The notes under the pieces are model-generated. The model worked only from the letters and a program-made list of their open reading frames with translations. It was not told where the DNA came from and searched no databases. Below are positions 53,005-62,263 of a DNA stretch of 64,000 nt, one piece after another (position 1 is the stretch's first letter; each line of letters opens with the position of its first letter). Position numbers and translations under genes: made by a program. Source of the DNA: Ulvibacterium sp965228935 (GTDB lineage: Bacteria; Bacteroidota; Bacteroidia; Flavobacteriales; Flavobacteriaceae). Location: contig NZ_OZ245846.1 of the NCBI RefSeq assembly GCF_965228935.1, forward strand, positions 5,518,001 to 5,582,000, in the 5' to 3' direction.

Positions 53005-56000
53005 TTAATTCCGTATTTCGAATTCCGGTCTTGATGGGGCCTTAAAACTTTTACCGTTATTCAAGAGCCTCAGCACTTCCTCTATACCAGCTTCCAATTG
53101 GACGTCCGTTCCATTGGCCAATTTCTGGAAATCCTCAATGACCTCTATATCTGGATCTACCCCGTGACCTTCCTTGAACCAACCTCCCTTGGGGTTGTAC
53201 ATTCTAAAGGTGGGTACGGTAATTCCTCCATTGTCAATTAAACCGGGCGCACCGGAAATACCGATTAATCCTCCCCAGGTACGTGTACCAATCAATGGTC
53301 CAAGGCCTCTCTTTTTGAAATAATCCGGAAAAGCGTCCCCTCCTGATCCACTAAATCCGTTAATGAGCATTACTTTGGGCCCGAAGTTCCCGGAAGGGGG
53401 CCATGCCCAATCCTTACCGTCCCTCACCGCCCAAAACGCCAGTGGCTTCCGATCTAACAATTCGATGAACCTATCCGGAATCTGCCCTCCGCTATTGAAC
53501 CGTTCATCTATGATCATGCCTTCCTTGCTCATTTGTCCATAGAATTGTCTTACCAATTCATTTTGCCCGTCCAATCCCGTACTTCTTACATAGATATAAC
53601 CTATTCTCCCGGCAGTTGCCTGGTCTACTCCTTGCCGGTTGTTCTCTATCCAAGACAAATGACGTAGTCTTGTCTCGGATCGCATGGTCTCTACCAACAC
53701 CTTTTTGGCATTGGTAAACGATGGTGTTTTGTTTACCGTCAATTGCACCGTAGCACCGGCCAAACCTTGAAACGCCGCTGACAGGGGTTTGGCAGTGTCC
53801 AACGGAACACCGTTTACGGCCAGGATATAATCCCCTTCATCAACGTCCACACCGGGTTTTGCCAATGCAGATCGTACTTCCGCATCCCAAGGGGCCCCGG
53901 AAATAATCTTCTTGATACGATATTGACCATTTTCCAAATGGATATCCGCACCTAAATAGCCCACATTTATTCTGTCCGCATTTTCAATATCACCACCCCC
54001 CGTATAGGTATGGGATGCATTTAGCTCTGCAATCAAATCGCCGATAATTATATTAACGTCATTTCGGGAGTTAGCCTGATCTATCAATGCGCCATAGCGT
54101 GTTTTCATGGCTTCCCAATCCACACCGTGCATATTGGGGTCATAGAAATAGTCGCGTTCAAACCTCCAGACATCATTAAAAATCTGTTTCCATTCTTCTT
54201 TAGGAACTATGGTCATGGTCATTTCCTGGGTCGGAACGGTCTCATCCAACTTTTGATCCGCCTCTATATTGAGGACGGCCAATTTTTCATCCTGTAGAAC
54301 CAATACTTTTTTTCCATCGGCGGAGACCTCATAATTGGATACGTTTGATACAATGGTCTTGACCTCTTTTTCCTCAAAATCAAAATAATCCAATGAGGGG
54401 GATGCCCCTTCCGGTGAACCGGAATTGGGAAAGCGCACGAACAATAGTTTATTGTCAACAGTTGTCAGATCATCCAAATTCCCCGGTGCCACATCCAATA
54501 ATTCCACGCGATTTTCGAACCCTGCGATCTTAATTACTGTTTTGGCCACTTCTTCGGGGTCTTCATCTTTTTCATTCTTTTTTTTCTTTTTGGACTTGCC
54601 TTTATCCCCATTCTTATCTTTTTCTTCTTTGGTCGCCTCAAAGGCATCATTTTCTACTTCCAACAGTGATGGCGTAGGCCCGTCCAAGGTACCCACCGCA
54701 ATATTGGTAGTATTGGGGTAGATGAATGTATTGTCCAAATCTGAATACACCGGTTGGAAAGTCCTATTAGTACTGAAAAATAGGTATTTACCATCTTTAC
54801 TGAATTCCGGTGAGCCGTCCGAATAAAATCCCGAGGTAAGTCGGGATACGTTCCTGGTATCCATATTGTACAAGAAGATTGCGGAAGTTGAAGGGTTATC
54901 CGTACCTCTGCTATAGGCTACCCACTTACTATCCGGGGACCAGGAAGCCCGGAAATTGCGTAGACCTCCCTCGAACATAAATTTTCCCTTATCCATCCTT
55001 ACCACTTGGCCCGTAGCAATATCTATGTAGTTAATGGACATGGACTGGTCTACATAAACGATTTTTTTACTGTCCGGAGACCAGTATATGGTATAATTGA
55101 ACCCATTTTCGAAATTGGTAACGGTCTTAGGCTTTTGATTACCCGTCATATCGTGCAAGGTCAACTGATACTCTCCTGTGGCATCGCTCCAATAGGCCAA
55201 ATACTTTCCATCCGGAGACCAACAGGGTTTTCTCTCGGCCGTTCCAGGGCTGGATGTTAAATTGGCCACAAAACCTTTCGTAGCCGGAAGATCGAACAAT
55301 TCCCCCCTGGCCTGGACCACAACCCTATTCCCATCCGGGGAAAGTGTAGCGGACTGCATAAAGGAGGCTACATTTTTTTGTCCTGCAATAAGCCCCTTCT
55401 GATCGGAAATTAACCGAACATTGACCTCCGATGTATTGCCCGAGGAAAGATTATACAGATAGAGCTTGCCACCTGCCTCAAAAACGATATCCAAAGGACC
55501 CACTTCTGGAAAAGTAATGTCGAAATCGGTAAAGTTAGTCAGCTGTTTGTTAGTCTTCCCGGCAATATCATATTGCCATAGATTGTTCCTTTTGTTGGGA
55601 CCATTATCGGACATATAATAAATGATTTCCCCATTCCACATGGGCAGTTCATCATTTGCATTGTTTTTGGTAATATTTTCGGTTTGAAAGGAATTCAAAT
55701 CAAAAACATGAATATCGGGAGCGGTTCCACCACGATATCGTTTCCAATTTCTATTTACTCGGGATCTATCCGTATAAGCAATCTTTTGTCCATTTGGAGA
55801 AAACGAGGCATACTCGCCATAAGGTACCGGTAATTTTTTGGGTGATCCGCCATTTACCCGAACGGTATACAACTGACTGTAACGTTGACGCCCACTTTCC
55901 CTTGAGGAGGAGAACAGCACGGCTTTTCCATCGGGCGTCCAACCCAAAACGCGATCAAACATACCGTGATAAGTAAGGCGTTTTGGTATCCCACCCTTTG

Positions 56001-56274
56001 TTTCAATAACATACACATCGCTGTTTCCATTATAATTGGCGGTATACGCAATCATGTTCCCATCCGGGGAAAACTTTGGGTAACGCTCAATCCCCTTTGG
56101 GGAGCTTAATCTGCTGGCAGTACCGCCGGACTTTGGAACTATCCATACATCATCACCATAAACAAAAGTTATCTGTGAATCCGAGACGTCGGGATATTGC
56201 ATTAAACTCCCACTAATCTGGGCATTAACGGTTCCATATAGAAACAAGAATGATAAAAGTGTTGTTGTCTTCAT
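53005..56274 (-). CDS. Tricorn-like S41 protease with TolB-type beta-propellers
   Basis: From the ATG at 56274 the 1089 residues have a signal peptide (to VNAQ, about 19). Two WD40/TolB-like propellers with repeated SPDGK/FSPDG motifs cover about 25-650, broken by a charged Lys/Glu/Asp stretch (about 555-590). A tricorn C1-like helical part, a PDZ-like domain (DEGDYILAVNGVPLDTAKP) and an S41 protease core follow, with the nucleophile serine in NGFSGSGGDAFPDYF and the TRTWGGLIG stretch. It would degrade peptides in the periplasm. Confidence 0.94.
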   Translation of the reverse strand: MKTTTLLSFLFLYGTVNAQISGSLMQYPDVSDSQITFVYGDDVWIVPKSGGTASRLSSPKGIERYPKFSPDGNMIAYTANYNGNSDVYVIETKGGIPKRLTYHGMFDRVLGWTPDGKAVLFSSSRESGRQRYSQLYTVRVNGGSPKKLPVPYGEYASFSPNGQKIAYTDRSRVNRNWKRYRGGTAPDIHVFDLNSFQTENITKNNANDELPMWNGEIIYYMSDNGPNKRNNLWQYDIAGKTNKQLTNFTDFDITFPEVGPLDIVFEAGGKLYLYNLSSGNTSEVNVRLISDQKGLIAGQKNVASFMQSATLSPDGNRVVVQARGELFDLPATKGFVANLTSSPGTAERKPCWSPDGKYLAYWSDATGEYQLTLHDMTGNQKPKTVTNFENGFNYTIYWSPDSKKIVYVDQSMSINYIDIATGQVVRMDKGKFMFEGGLRNFRASWSPDSKWVAYSRGTDNPSTSAIFLYNMDTRNVSRLTSGFYSDGSPEFSKDGKYLFFSTNRTFQPVYSDLDNTFIYPNTTNIAVGTLDGPTPSLLEVENDAFEATKEEKDKNGDKGKSKKKKKNEKDEDPEEVAKTVIKIAGFENRVELLDVAPGNLDDLTTVDNKLLFVRFPNSGSPEGASPSLDYFDFEEKEVKTIVSNVSNYEVSADGKKVLVLQDEKLAVLNIEADQKLDETVPTQEMTMTIVPKEEWKQIFNDVWRFERDYFYDPNMHGVDWEAMKTRYGALIDQANSRNDVNIIIGDLIAELNASHTYTGGGDIENADRINVGYLGADIHLENGQYRIKKIISGAPWDAEVRSALAKPGVDVDEGDYILAVNGVPLDTAKPLSAAFQGLAGATVQLTVNKTPSFTNAKKVLVETMRSETRLRHLSWIENNRQGVDQATAGRIGYIYVRSTGLDGQNELVRQFYGQMSKEGMIIDERFNSGGQIPDRFIELLDRKPLAFWAVRDGKDWAWPPSGNFGPKVMLINGFSGSGGDAFPDYFKKRGLGPLIGTRTWGGLIGISGAPGLIDNGGITVPTFRMYNPKGGWFKEGHGVDPDIEVIEDFQKLANGTDVQLEAGIEEVLRLLNNGKSFKAPSRPEFEIRN

Positions 56275-56388
56275 CAAGTGTTTTTGGTTTTAGTGTTTAT
56301 AAAAAATGATTTTCGTTAGTGTTATAGGATACCCAAGTTAGATCCGTAGTCTTATTTTATAAGAAAATATGTTCAAAATGCACCGTCA

Positions 56389-56907
56389 TCATAATCCATT
56401 ATCCATTAACTTCTTCATCTTCTCTACAATAGTAAAGGCTGCCGGGCAAATGGCCACATTCTTTAGGGTTAAATGGCTAATCTGATGAAACTTTTTTCGA
56501 TTCGTATGTGGAAATTCCCTACAGGCCTTGGGACGCACTTCATAAATAAGGCAGTGATTGTCCGCTCCCAAAAAAGTACAGGGTAGCCGTTGCAGCACAT
56601 AATCGTTCTCCTCATCTATACGTAAATATTCATCAATGAACTTTTGAGGCCTTAATTTTAAATGTTTTGAAATCCGTACGACATCTGTATCAGTGAAAAG
56701 TGGACCTGTGGTCTTGCAGCAATTGGCACATTGTAGACAATCGGTACGCTCAAATTCCAGTTCATGGAGTTCCTGCATCACATAATCCAAGTTTTTGGGC
56801 GGTTTCTTTTTTAACCGGGCAAAAAACTTCGTGTTTTCGGTGTCTTTTTCCTTTGCCTTTTGCGGAAGCTGTCTCAATATTTCCTGCATACTAAGTAAAT
56901 CATCCAT
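56389..56907 (-). CDS. YkgJ-family cysteine-cluster protein
   Basis: The start is the ATG at 56907, just after a TTG. The 172 residues hold two cysteine groups, CLQCANCC (about 59-66) and CTFLGADNHCLIYEVRPKAC (about 109-128), matching the CxxCxxCC...CxxxxxxxxC pattern of YkgJ proteins, thought to bind zinc or an iron-sulfur cluster. Function in the family is unclear. It is divergent from the methyltransferase gene, with 59 bases between the starts. Confidence 0.9.
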   Translation of the reverse strand: MDDLLSMQEILRQLPQKAKEKDTENTKFFARLKKKPPKNLDYVMQELHELEFERTDCLQCANCCKTTGPLFTDTDVVRISKHLKLRPQKFIDEYLRIDEENDYVLQRLPCTFLGADNHCLIYEVRPKACREFPHTNRKKFHQISHLTLKNVAICPAAFTIVEKMKKLMDNGL

Positions 56908-56966
56908 CAAAACTAGTCAAGAAATCTATAAATAACCCATTTTTGTGATAAACTAAACCCTTTTAA

Positions 56967-57671
56967 ATGGAAGATATCTTTGGCCAAGCCCTATTGGATT
57001 TTCAAATTGGACGCTATACCGAGGATATTGTTACATATTCCTCCTTAAATGCTAAGGATATCTTACCTCTACCTCATCTTTTTAGGGACTATGGCACCAT
57101 GCCCGCTCTTGAGCGAAGAGCATTGGATCTTTGTTATGGCAAAGTATTGGATATAGGATGTGGGGCAGGTAGCCATAGTCTTTATCTGCAACATCATGGA
57201 TTTGCGGTCACCGCACTGGATCGTTCCCCAGGAGCTATTGAAACCTGCAGATACCGGGGAATTAAACAAACGATATGCAGCAATATTTTGGACCATACCC
57301 AAAAATATGACACCCTTTTATTGCTCATGAACGGAATAGGTATTGTCGGTAAAATTCAAAATCTGAACGTTTTTTTTACGCATTTGAAATCCCTATTGAA
57401 TCCGGACGGACAGATTTTATTGGATTCCAGTGATATCATTTATATGTATGAAACCGATGAAGACGGCGGAATATGGCTTCCGAACAGCAGTTCTTATTAC
57501 GGCGAAGTCCGGTTTACTTTGGAATACAAAGGCAAAAAGGGATCTCCATTTTATTGGCTGTACCTGGATTATGCAACATTAAAAAGAGCGGCCAAAACTC
57601 ATGGTATGGCCTGCGAACTCGTAAGTAATGGGGAACACTACGACTATTTAGCCAAATTAAATGTACTTTGA
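56967..57671 (+). CDS. Class I SAM-dependent methyltransferase
   Basis: The 234 residues have the SAM-binding motif I VLDIGCGAGSHSLYL (about 57-71), motif II VTALDRSPGAIETC (about 75-88) and an LLLMNGIGIVG strand (about 115-125). The C-terminal half (YYGEVRFTLEYKGKKGSPF) is typical of small cytosolic methyltransferases of unknown substrate. It reads toward the metalloprotease gene 60 bases downstream. Confidence 0.9.
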   Translation: MEDIFGQALLDFQIGRYTEDIVTYSSLNAKDILPLPHLFRDYGTMPALERRALDLCYGKVLDIGCGAGSHSLYLQHHGFAVTALDRSPGAIETCRYRGIKQTICSNILDHTQKYDTLLLLMNGIGIVGKIQNLNVFFTHLKSLLNPDGQILLDSSDIIYMYETDEDGGIWLPNSSSYYGEVRFTLEYKGKKGSPFYWLYLDYATLKRAAKTHGMACELVSNGEHYDYLAKLNVL

Positions 57672-57731
57672 TCGCGTTTAAATACAGTTGGGTACATTTT
57701 TTGCGTTATCTTGATACATAAAAAAACAGTT

Positions 57732-58604
57732 ATGAAAATTAGTTCCATTTTGGTCTTTTCCGCTTTATACATTCTACTTTTGGGATGTTCCAACAGTTCG
57801 GATGATGATGGGCCGGTTAATCCTCCCACTGTAGATCGATCGGCCAATCTTTTAGCGACAGGTGCCTCGGCCAATGATATTCTTTCCAATGATACATTTA
57901 CTAAACTCAAAATTGAAATAGCCTATGTCACAGGATTTAGGCCTACACCTAGGGCCATTGAGAATTTCGTAAACTATCTTAGGTTAAGAACCTTTAAACA
58001 GGATATAGAGCTTACCTACACCGAACTTCCTTCTCCCGATGAAGAGACATTAAGTTTGGAGGAAGTCGCCCAGTTGGAAAGTGATAATAGAACGGCCTAC
58101 AACGAGGGTGACACCCTAGCCGTTTACATTTATTTTGCGGACGCCCCGGCAGATGATGACGATGAGGAAGAGGGCTTGGTAACCTTGGGTGCAGTTTATC
58201 GCAATACCTCCATGATCATTCACCAAGCCACCGTTTGGAGCTTGGCCGCCCAAAGTGTTTTCATTTCCATTACGGATGTGGAAACGGCAACACTGGAACA
58301 TGAATTTGGTCACCTGTTCGGTCTGGTAGATCTGGGCACCGAACCGATCAATGACCACGAAGACCCCGACGCCCCAAACCATTGTGATGTACAAGGCTGT
58401 TTAATGCGGGCGGAACTGCAATTTGGAAGTCCGAGCTTTAAAAACGCCTTGGCCAATAAATCCGGTGAAATCAAATCTGCTTGTTCCCTTAGTGGGGCAA
58501 GTGTTCTAAAACTATTGGATACAAGGGCGGCCAACGGATCCATGATTGTTCCCAACCTTGATCCCGAATGTATCTTGGATCTCCAATCCAATGGCGGACG
58601 TTAG
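57732..58604 (+). CDS. Lipoprotein zinc metalloprotease (HExxHxxGxxD)
   Basis: The ATG at 57732 gives a signal peptide with a lipobox (LLLGCSN, Cys18); a TTG 21 bases upstream is rejected. The 290 residues contain HEFGHLFGLVD (about 193-203), a zinc site with Asp as third ligand, as in snapalysin-type proteases. After it come CDVQGCLMRAEL, a likely Met-turn (CLM), and two paired cysteines. A short acidic loop (ADDDDEEEG) precedes the domain. It is probably held in the outer membrane or periplasm. Confidence 0.85.
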   Translation: MKISSILVFSALYILLLGCSNSSDDDGPVNPPTVDRSANLLATGASANDILSNDTFTKLKIEIAYVTGFRPTPRAIENFVNYLRLRTFKQDIELTYTELPSPDEETLSLEEVAQLESDNRTAYNEGDTLAVYIYFADAPADDDDEEEGLVTLGAVYRNTSMIIHQATVWSLAAQSVFISITDVETATLEHEFGHLFGLVDLGTEPINDHEDPDAPNHCDVQGCLMRAELQFGSPSFKNALANKSGEIKSACSLSGASVLKLLDTRAANGSMIVPNLDPECILDLQSNGGR

Positions 58605-58663
58605 TTACCGGTGTTTTCCATTGGGAAACCCCGAAATCCGACCTTTCCTAACCCGAGTTTGGA

Positions 58664-59296
58664 TTACGGAATGTTCAAGTATTTATGCGTTTGTAACGAA
58701 ACGATCCATTTAGGATTTTTCATCACATAATCCACAATCAACGGAATTGTTTTCTCGCGAACGCTCCATTCCGGTTGTAGGTACAACTTACAGTCCTTAT
58801 TTACCTTTGCCGCCTCCTGCTCTGCAAAGATAAAATCATGTTTGTTGTAAACAATGACCTTTAGTTCGTCAGCTACACTATAAATTTCCGGTTGCGGCAA
58901 CTTGTTTTTTTTGGGCGAAAGACAAATCCAGTCCCATGTACCTGTTAGCGTATAGGCTCCGGAAGTCTCTATATGTATTTTTAAATTTTCGCCCTTAAGC
59001 GCACGGGTAAGTGGTGCCATATCCCAAGTTAAGGGTTCCCCACCCGTCACAACGATGGTATCCGAGTGCTTCGCGGCATTTTCCACTATGCCTTCAATTG
59101 CTGTGGGGGGGTGTAGATCCGCATTCCAGCTTTCCTTCACATCACACCAATGACAACCCACGTCACAGCCTCCTACCCGAATGAAGTAGGCCGCTGTACC
59201 TTTGTGATACCCTTCCCCTTGAATGGTATAAAACTCCTCCATCAAGGGGAGCATCAATCCTTTATCCACAAGGGTCATTGCCTCGTCTTTGACCAT
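58664..59296 (-). CDS. queE: 7-carboxy-7-deazaguanine synthase
   Basis: The 210 residues have the QueE start EEFYTIQGEGYHKGTAAYFI and the radical-SAM cluster in RVGGCDVGCHWCD (C-x3-C-x2-C). VVTGGEPLTWD, HIETSGAYTLTGTWDWICLSPKKNK and LYLQPEWS are also present. The longer C-x3-C-x2-C form is one of the known QueE types. It makes CDG, the base precursor of queuosine and preQ0. The ATG at 59296 is used; internal ATGs at 59278 and 59254 are possible. Confidence 0.93.
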   Translation of the reverse strand: MVKDEAMTLVDKGLMLPLMEEFYTIQGEGYHKGTAAYFIRVGGCDVGCHWCDVKESWNADLHPPTAIEGIVENAAKHSDTIVVTGGEPLTWDMAPLTRALKGENLKIHIETSGAYTLTGTWDWICLSPKKNKLPQPEIYSVADELKVIVYNKHDFIFAEQEAAKVNKDCKLYLQPEWSVREKTIPLIVDYVMKNPKWIVSLQTHKYLNIP

Positions 59297-59569
59297 TGGG
59301 CAAAGATACGTCCCTTACATCCCAAAACACAAATTCCATACTCTAAAGTTTCGCTATTCCATAAACATCGGTCATCTTGAAAAAAATCGCGCCAATGAAG
59401 CAATGTAGAAAACAAATCGATTTAACAAAACAAAGCCCGTATTTGTATTTTTTCAGCTATTTCCCTGTAACGGATTTACCGATTAGTTCCTAAGACGAAT
59501 GGCAATAAACCCTACGGAACCAATACTTAAACTCATAAAAATCCCTATTTTTAGGGCAAAATTGACCGG

Positions 59570-61075
59570 ATGAGTAACAAAAACCAATTCTTTACCCATA
59601 TCGAAAAGGGCTATACCAACAAAGGTGATTTTATCACTATGGGTGCTGCCATGTTGGAGGGAGAGGCCGTAACCGGAGCCCATGTTAAGGTGCCGCTAAA
59701 GACCTTGAACCGACATGGACTCATTGCCGGAGCGACGGGTACCGGAAAGACCAAGACTTTACAGGTATTGGCGGAAAATTTATCCGACCAAGGTGTACCG
59801 GTACTTTTGATGGATCTAAAAGGCGACCTCAGTGGCCTTGCCCAACCCAGTCCCGGGCACCCAAAAATAGATGAACGCCATGAGAAAATAGGCCTTCCTT
59901 TTGAAGCGAAGCGTTTTCCCGTGGAAATTCTATCCCTTTCCGAGCAGGATGGTGTAAAACTTCGGGCCACGGTATCGGAATTTGGCCCCGTACTTCTGTC
60001 CAGAATTCTGGACTTGAGCGAGACCCAAGAAGGTATTGTTTCCGTGGTATTTAAATATTGTGATGACAACAAACTACCCCTGCTAGATTTAAAGGACTTT
60101 AAAAAAGTCCTGCAATATGCTACGGGAGCGGGTAAAAAGGAATTTCAGAAGGAATATGGACGTATTTCCACAAGTTCTACGGGCACCATATTGCGAAAGA
60201 TTATAGAATTGGAACAACAAGGTGCCGATCTTTTTTTTGGTGAAAAGTCGTTTGAAGTGGACGATCTCACCCGGATCAATGAAGAAGGCAGGGGTTATAT
60301 CAACATCATTCGGCTTACGGATATCCAGGATCGGCCTAAACTGTTCTCTACCTTTATGTTGAGCCTTTTGGCCGAAATCTATGCCACTTTTCCGGAACAA
60401 GGAGATAGTGACAAACCGGAACTAATATTATTTATTGATGAGGCCCATTTGATTTTCAAGGAGGCGTCCAAGGCCCTTTTGGAGCAAATAGAAAGTATTG
60501 TAAAATTAATCCGTTCCAAAGGTATCGGTCTCTATTTTGTGACCCAAAATCCAACCGATGTACCCAATGAGGTGCTGGCACAATTGGGATTAAAGGTGCA
60601 ACACGCACTCCGTGCTTTTACGGCAAGGGACAGAAAGGCCATAAAGTTGACGGCGGAAAATTATCCGGAATCGGAATATTATGATACCAAAGAAATTTTG
60701 ACCTCACTTGGAATCGGGGAGGCCCTAATCTCGGCCCTGGATGAAAAGGGTCGCCCTACCCCATTGGCCGCTACCCTGCTACGTGCCCCTATGAGCCGTA
60801 TGGACGTGCTTACCGAGAGCGAGTTGGAAGATGTGATCGATAGTTCCAAACTGGTTGGGAAATATGGTGAAACCATCGATCGCGAAAGTGCCTACGAAAT
60901 ATTGAACCAAAAAATAGAAAAGGCTGAGGCCTTGGCCGAAAAGGAAAGAAATCAGCCTACCCGTAGACGCACCTCCACACGTAGGAGCACACGTCAAAAT
61001 CCGGTGGTTAAAGTACTTACCAGTGCCACTTTTATCCGTGGTGTGCTGGGTGTATTGAAAAAAGTTATCCGATAA
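59570..61075 (+). CDS. HerA-like ATPase (DUF853/helicase HerA-like C-terminal)
   Basis: The 501 residues show Walker A GATGTGKT (54-61), LMDLKGDLSGLAQPS (the DUF853 signature after it), Walker B LILFIDEAHLIF (about 283-294) and VTQNPTDVPNEVLAQLG near 335. The C-terminal end is basic (RRRTSTRRSTRQNP). Family members are hexameric ATPases related to DNA translocases; the role of this branch is uncertain. A CCCTA-N4-TAGGG hairpin (59543-59556) lies 14 bases before the ATG. The stop overlaps the next ATG (TAATG). Confidence 0.92.
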   Translation: MSNKNQFFTHIEKGYTNKGDFITMGAAMLEGEAVTGAHVKVPLKTLNRHGLIAGATGTGKTKTLQVLAENLSDQGVPVLLMDLKGDLSGLAQPSPGHPKIDERHEKIGLPFEAKRFPVEILSLSEQDGVKLRATVSEFGPVLLSRILDLSETQEGIVSVVFKYCDDNKLPLLDLKDFKKVLQYATGAGKKEFQKEYGRISTSSTGTILRKIIELEQQGADLFFGEKSFEVDDLTRINEEGRGYINIIRLTDIQDRPKLFSTFMLSLLAEIYATFPEQGDSDKPELILFIDEAHLIFKEASKALLEQIESIVKLIRSKGIGLYFVTQNPTDVPNEVLAQLGLKVQHALRAFTARDRKAIKLTAENYPESEYYDTKEILTSLGIGEALISALDEKGRPTPLAATLLRAPMSRMDVLTESELEDVIDSSKLVGKYGETIDRESAYEILNQKIEKAEALAEKERNQPTRRRTSTRRSTRQNPVVKVLTSATFIRGVLGVLKKVIR

Positions 61076-61629
61076 TGCGTATTGCAAACATATATTTTGT
61101 CATCGCTTTGCTACTTTTCACCTGTGGTTGTGAAAAAGAAAGGGATACTACTTTTTTGATAACCCAAAATCAGGTCGGTAAATTGGAAAAGGGCAGTTTG
61201 GCCAGGGATGTAGAATTGATTTTTGCCACAGACTCGGTGGCAAAGGATACAACCACCCTAAATTTTGCAAATAAGGCCAAACGGATCAAAATATTCGAAA
61301 AAGGTGGCAAGCATTTGTTGACGCTTTCACCTAGTTCGGACAGCATCCCCGTAATCGAAAATGTCCGTATCGAAGACTCTAGATATCTTACCGAAAAAGG
61401 AGTGGGTATCGAAAGTACTTTTAAGGATATCAAGGAAAAGCACAAGATTAAAAAGATTATCACTTCCATGAACAATGTTTTGGTGCTACTAAAGGATAGT
61501 GATGCCTACTTTACGATAAGCAAGGAAGAGCTTCCTTCCAGTCTACGTTACGCATCCAGCGTAAATATAGAGGCGGTTCAGATCCCCGATGCTGCCAAAA
61601 TCAAGTACATGATGATAGGATGGGAATGA
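61075..61629 (+). CDS. Hypothetical lipoprotein, coupled to the HerA-like gene
   Basis: This 184-residue protein has a signal peptide with a lipobox near Cys19 (LLFTCGC). A beta-rich region follows with IKIFEKGGKHLLTLSPS and VGIESTFKDIKEKHKI; the latter resembles a domain seen in unnamed Bacteroidota lipoproteins. I do not recognise a family. The start codon is embedded in the stop of the ATPase gene, so the two are produced together. The 3' side runs into a hexamer-repeat patch. Confidence 0.8.
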   Translation: MRIANIYFVIALLLFTCGCEKERDTTFLITQNQVGKLEKGSLARDVELIFATDSVAKDTTTLNFANKAKRIKIFEKGGKHLLTLSPSSDSIPVIENVRIEDSRYLTEKGVGIESTFKDIKEKHKIKKIITSMNNVLVLLKDSDAYFTISKEELPSSLRYASSVNIEAVQIPDAAKIKYMMIGWE

Positions 61630-61637
61630 GTGTTAAA

Positions 61638-61678
61638 GTTCAAATACAAATTCAAGTTCAAGCTCAAACCCAAACTCC
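61638..61678. repeat. Short TTCAAA-type hexamer repeat tract
   Basis: About 41 bases of the same imperfect TTCAAA/TTCAAG units as at 50358-50453, including the shared TTCAAGCTCAAA phrase. It starts 9 bases after the stop of the lipoprotein gene and lies in the convergent gap before the HxlR regulator. Confidence 0.65.
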
Positions 61679-61731
61679 AAAAATTAAGTAAGGCCAATAT
61701 TTCTAGCCCATTCATCCAAGGTTCAAAACGC

Positions 61732-62163
61732 TTAATTTGTAAATTTTCCGGCCCTCTTTCGATTTTCCAAAATGGTGTCGCTGTATTGGGTTACCCATTC
61801 GGTAAGATCCAATAATTTCCTTAGATAGGAGTGTCCAAAATCGGTCAATTCGTATTCAACTCGAATAGGGACCTCCGGATAAAGGGTACGGGACAGGTAA
61901 CCATCCGTTTCCAAAAACTTTAATTTTTCGCTTAATACCTTATTGGAAATCCCATATACCTTTTTTTTAAGCTCATTAAAGCGAAGTATGGGGTAGTACC
62001 CCAAATAGAGAACAATAAGAATACTCCATTTATCCGAGGCCAAGGCCATAACATCCCGAATGGGGCAATACTTAGCTGTACGCTGATCGATGTGCCCGAA
62101 CATTTTTTTTATTTTCTTTGCCACCATAACCTTCTCATTCTCAGTAATAGTTTCCATATCCAT
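61732..62163 (-). CDS. HxlR-family winged-helix transcriptional regulator
   Basis: The 143 residues match HxlR: KYCPIRDVMALASDKWSILI (the conserved Cys before a helix, about 30-49), LRFNELKKKVYGISNKVLSEKLKFLETDGYL (the winged helix, about 58-88), and PIRVEYELTDFGHSY. Family members respond to electrophiles or oxidants through the conserved cysteine and control a divergent gene. Here that gene is the alpha/beta hydrolase. A TATATTTG box lies at 62203-62210. Confidence 0.93.
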   Translation of the reverse strand: MDMETITENEKVMVAKKIKKMFGHIDQRTAKYCPIRDVMALASDKWSILIVLYLGYYPILRFNELKKKVYGISNKVLSEKLKFLETDGYLSRTLYPEVPIRVEYELTDFGHSYLRKLLDLTEWVTQYSDTILENRKRAGKFTN

Positions 62164-62202
62164 ACTTGGTTATTGATTTACAACCGCTTTTTTATCGTAA
62201 AA

Positions 62203-62210
62203 CAAATATA
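62203..62210 (-). promoter_or_regulatory. Candidate -7 box (TATATTTG) of the HxlR gene
   Basis: An exact TAnnTTTG match on the minus strand, with a leader of about 35 bases before the HxlR ATG. Confidence 0.55.
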
Positions 62211-62234
62211 TATTTTAGTTTCTTTAAAAGAGTA

Positions 62235-62250
62235 AGTTACAAAAAGTTAC
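62235..62250. promoter_or_regulatory. AGTTAC direct repeat, candidate HxlR operator
   Basis: AGTTAC occurs at 62235-62240 and 62245-62250, exactly 10 bases (one helix turn) apart, 14 bases before the hydrolase ATG and 25 bases from the HxlR -7 box. HxlR-type regulators bind in the divergent gap, and a helically phased repeat is the kind of site they could use. Confidence 0.4.
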
Positions 62251-62263
62251 CTATATCATTTTT

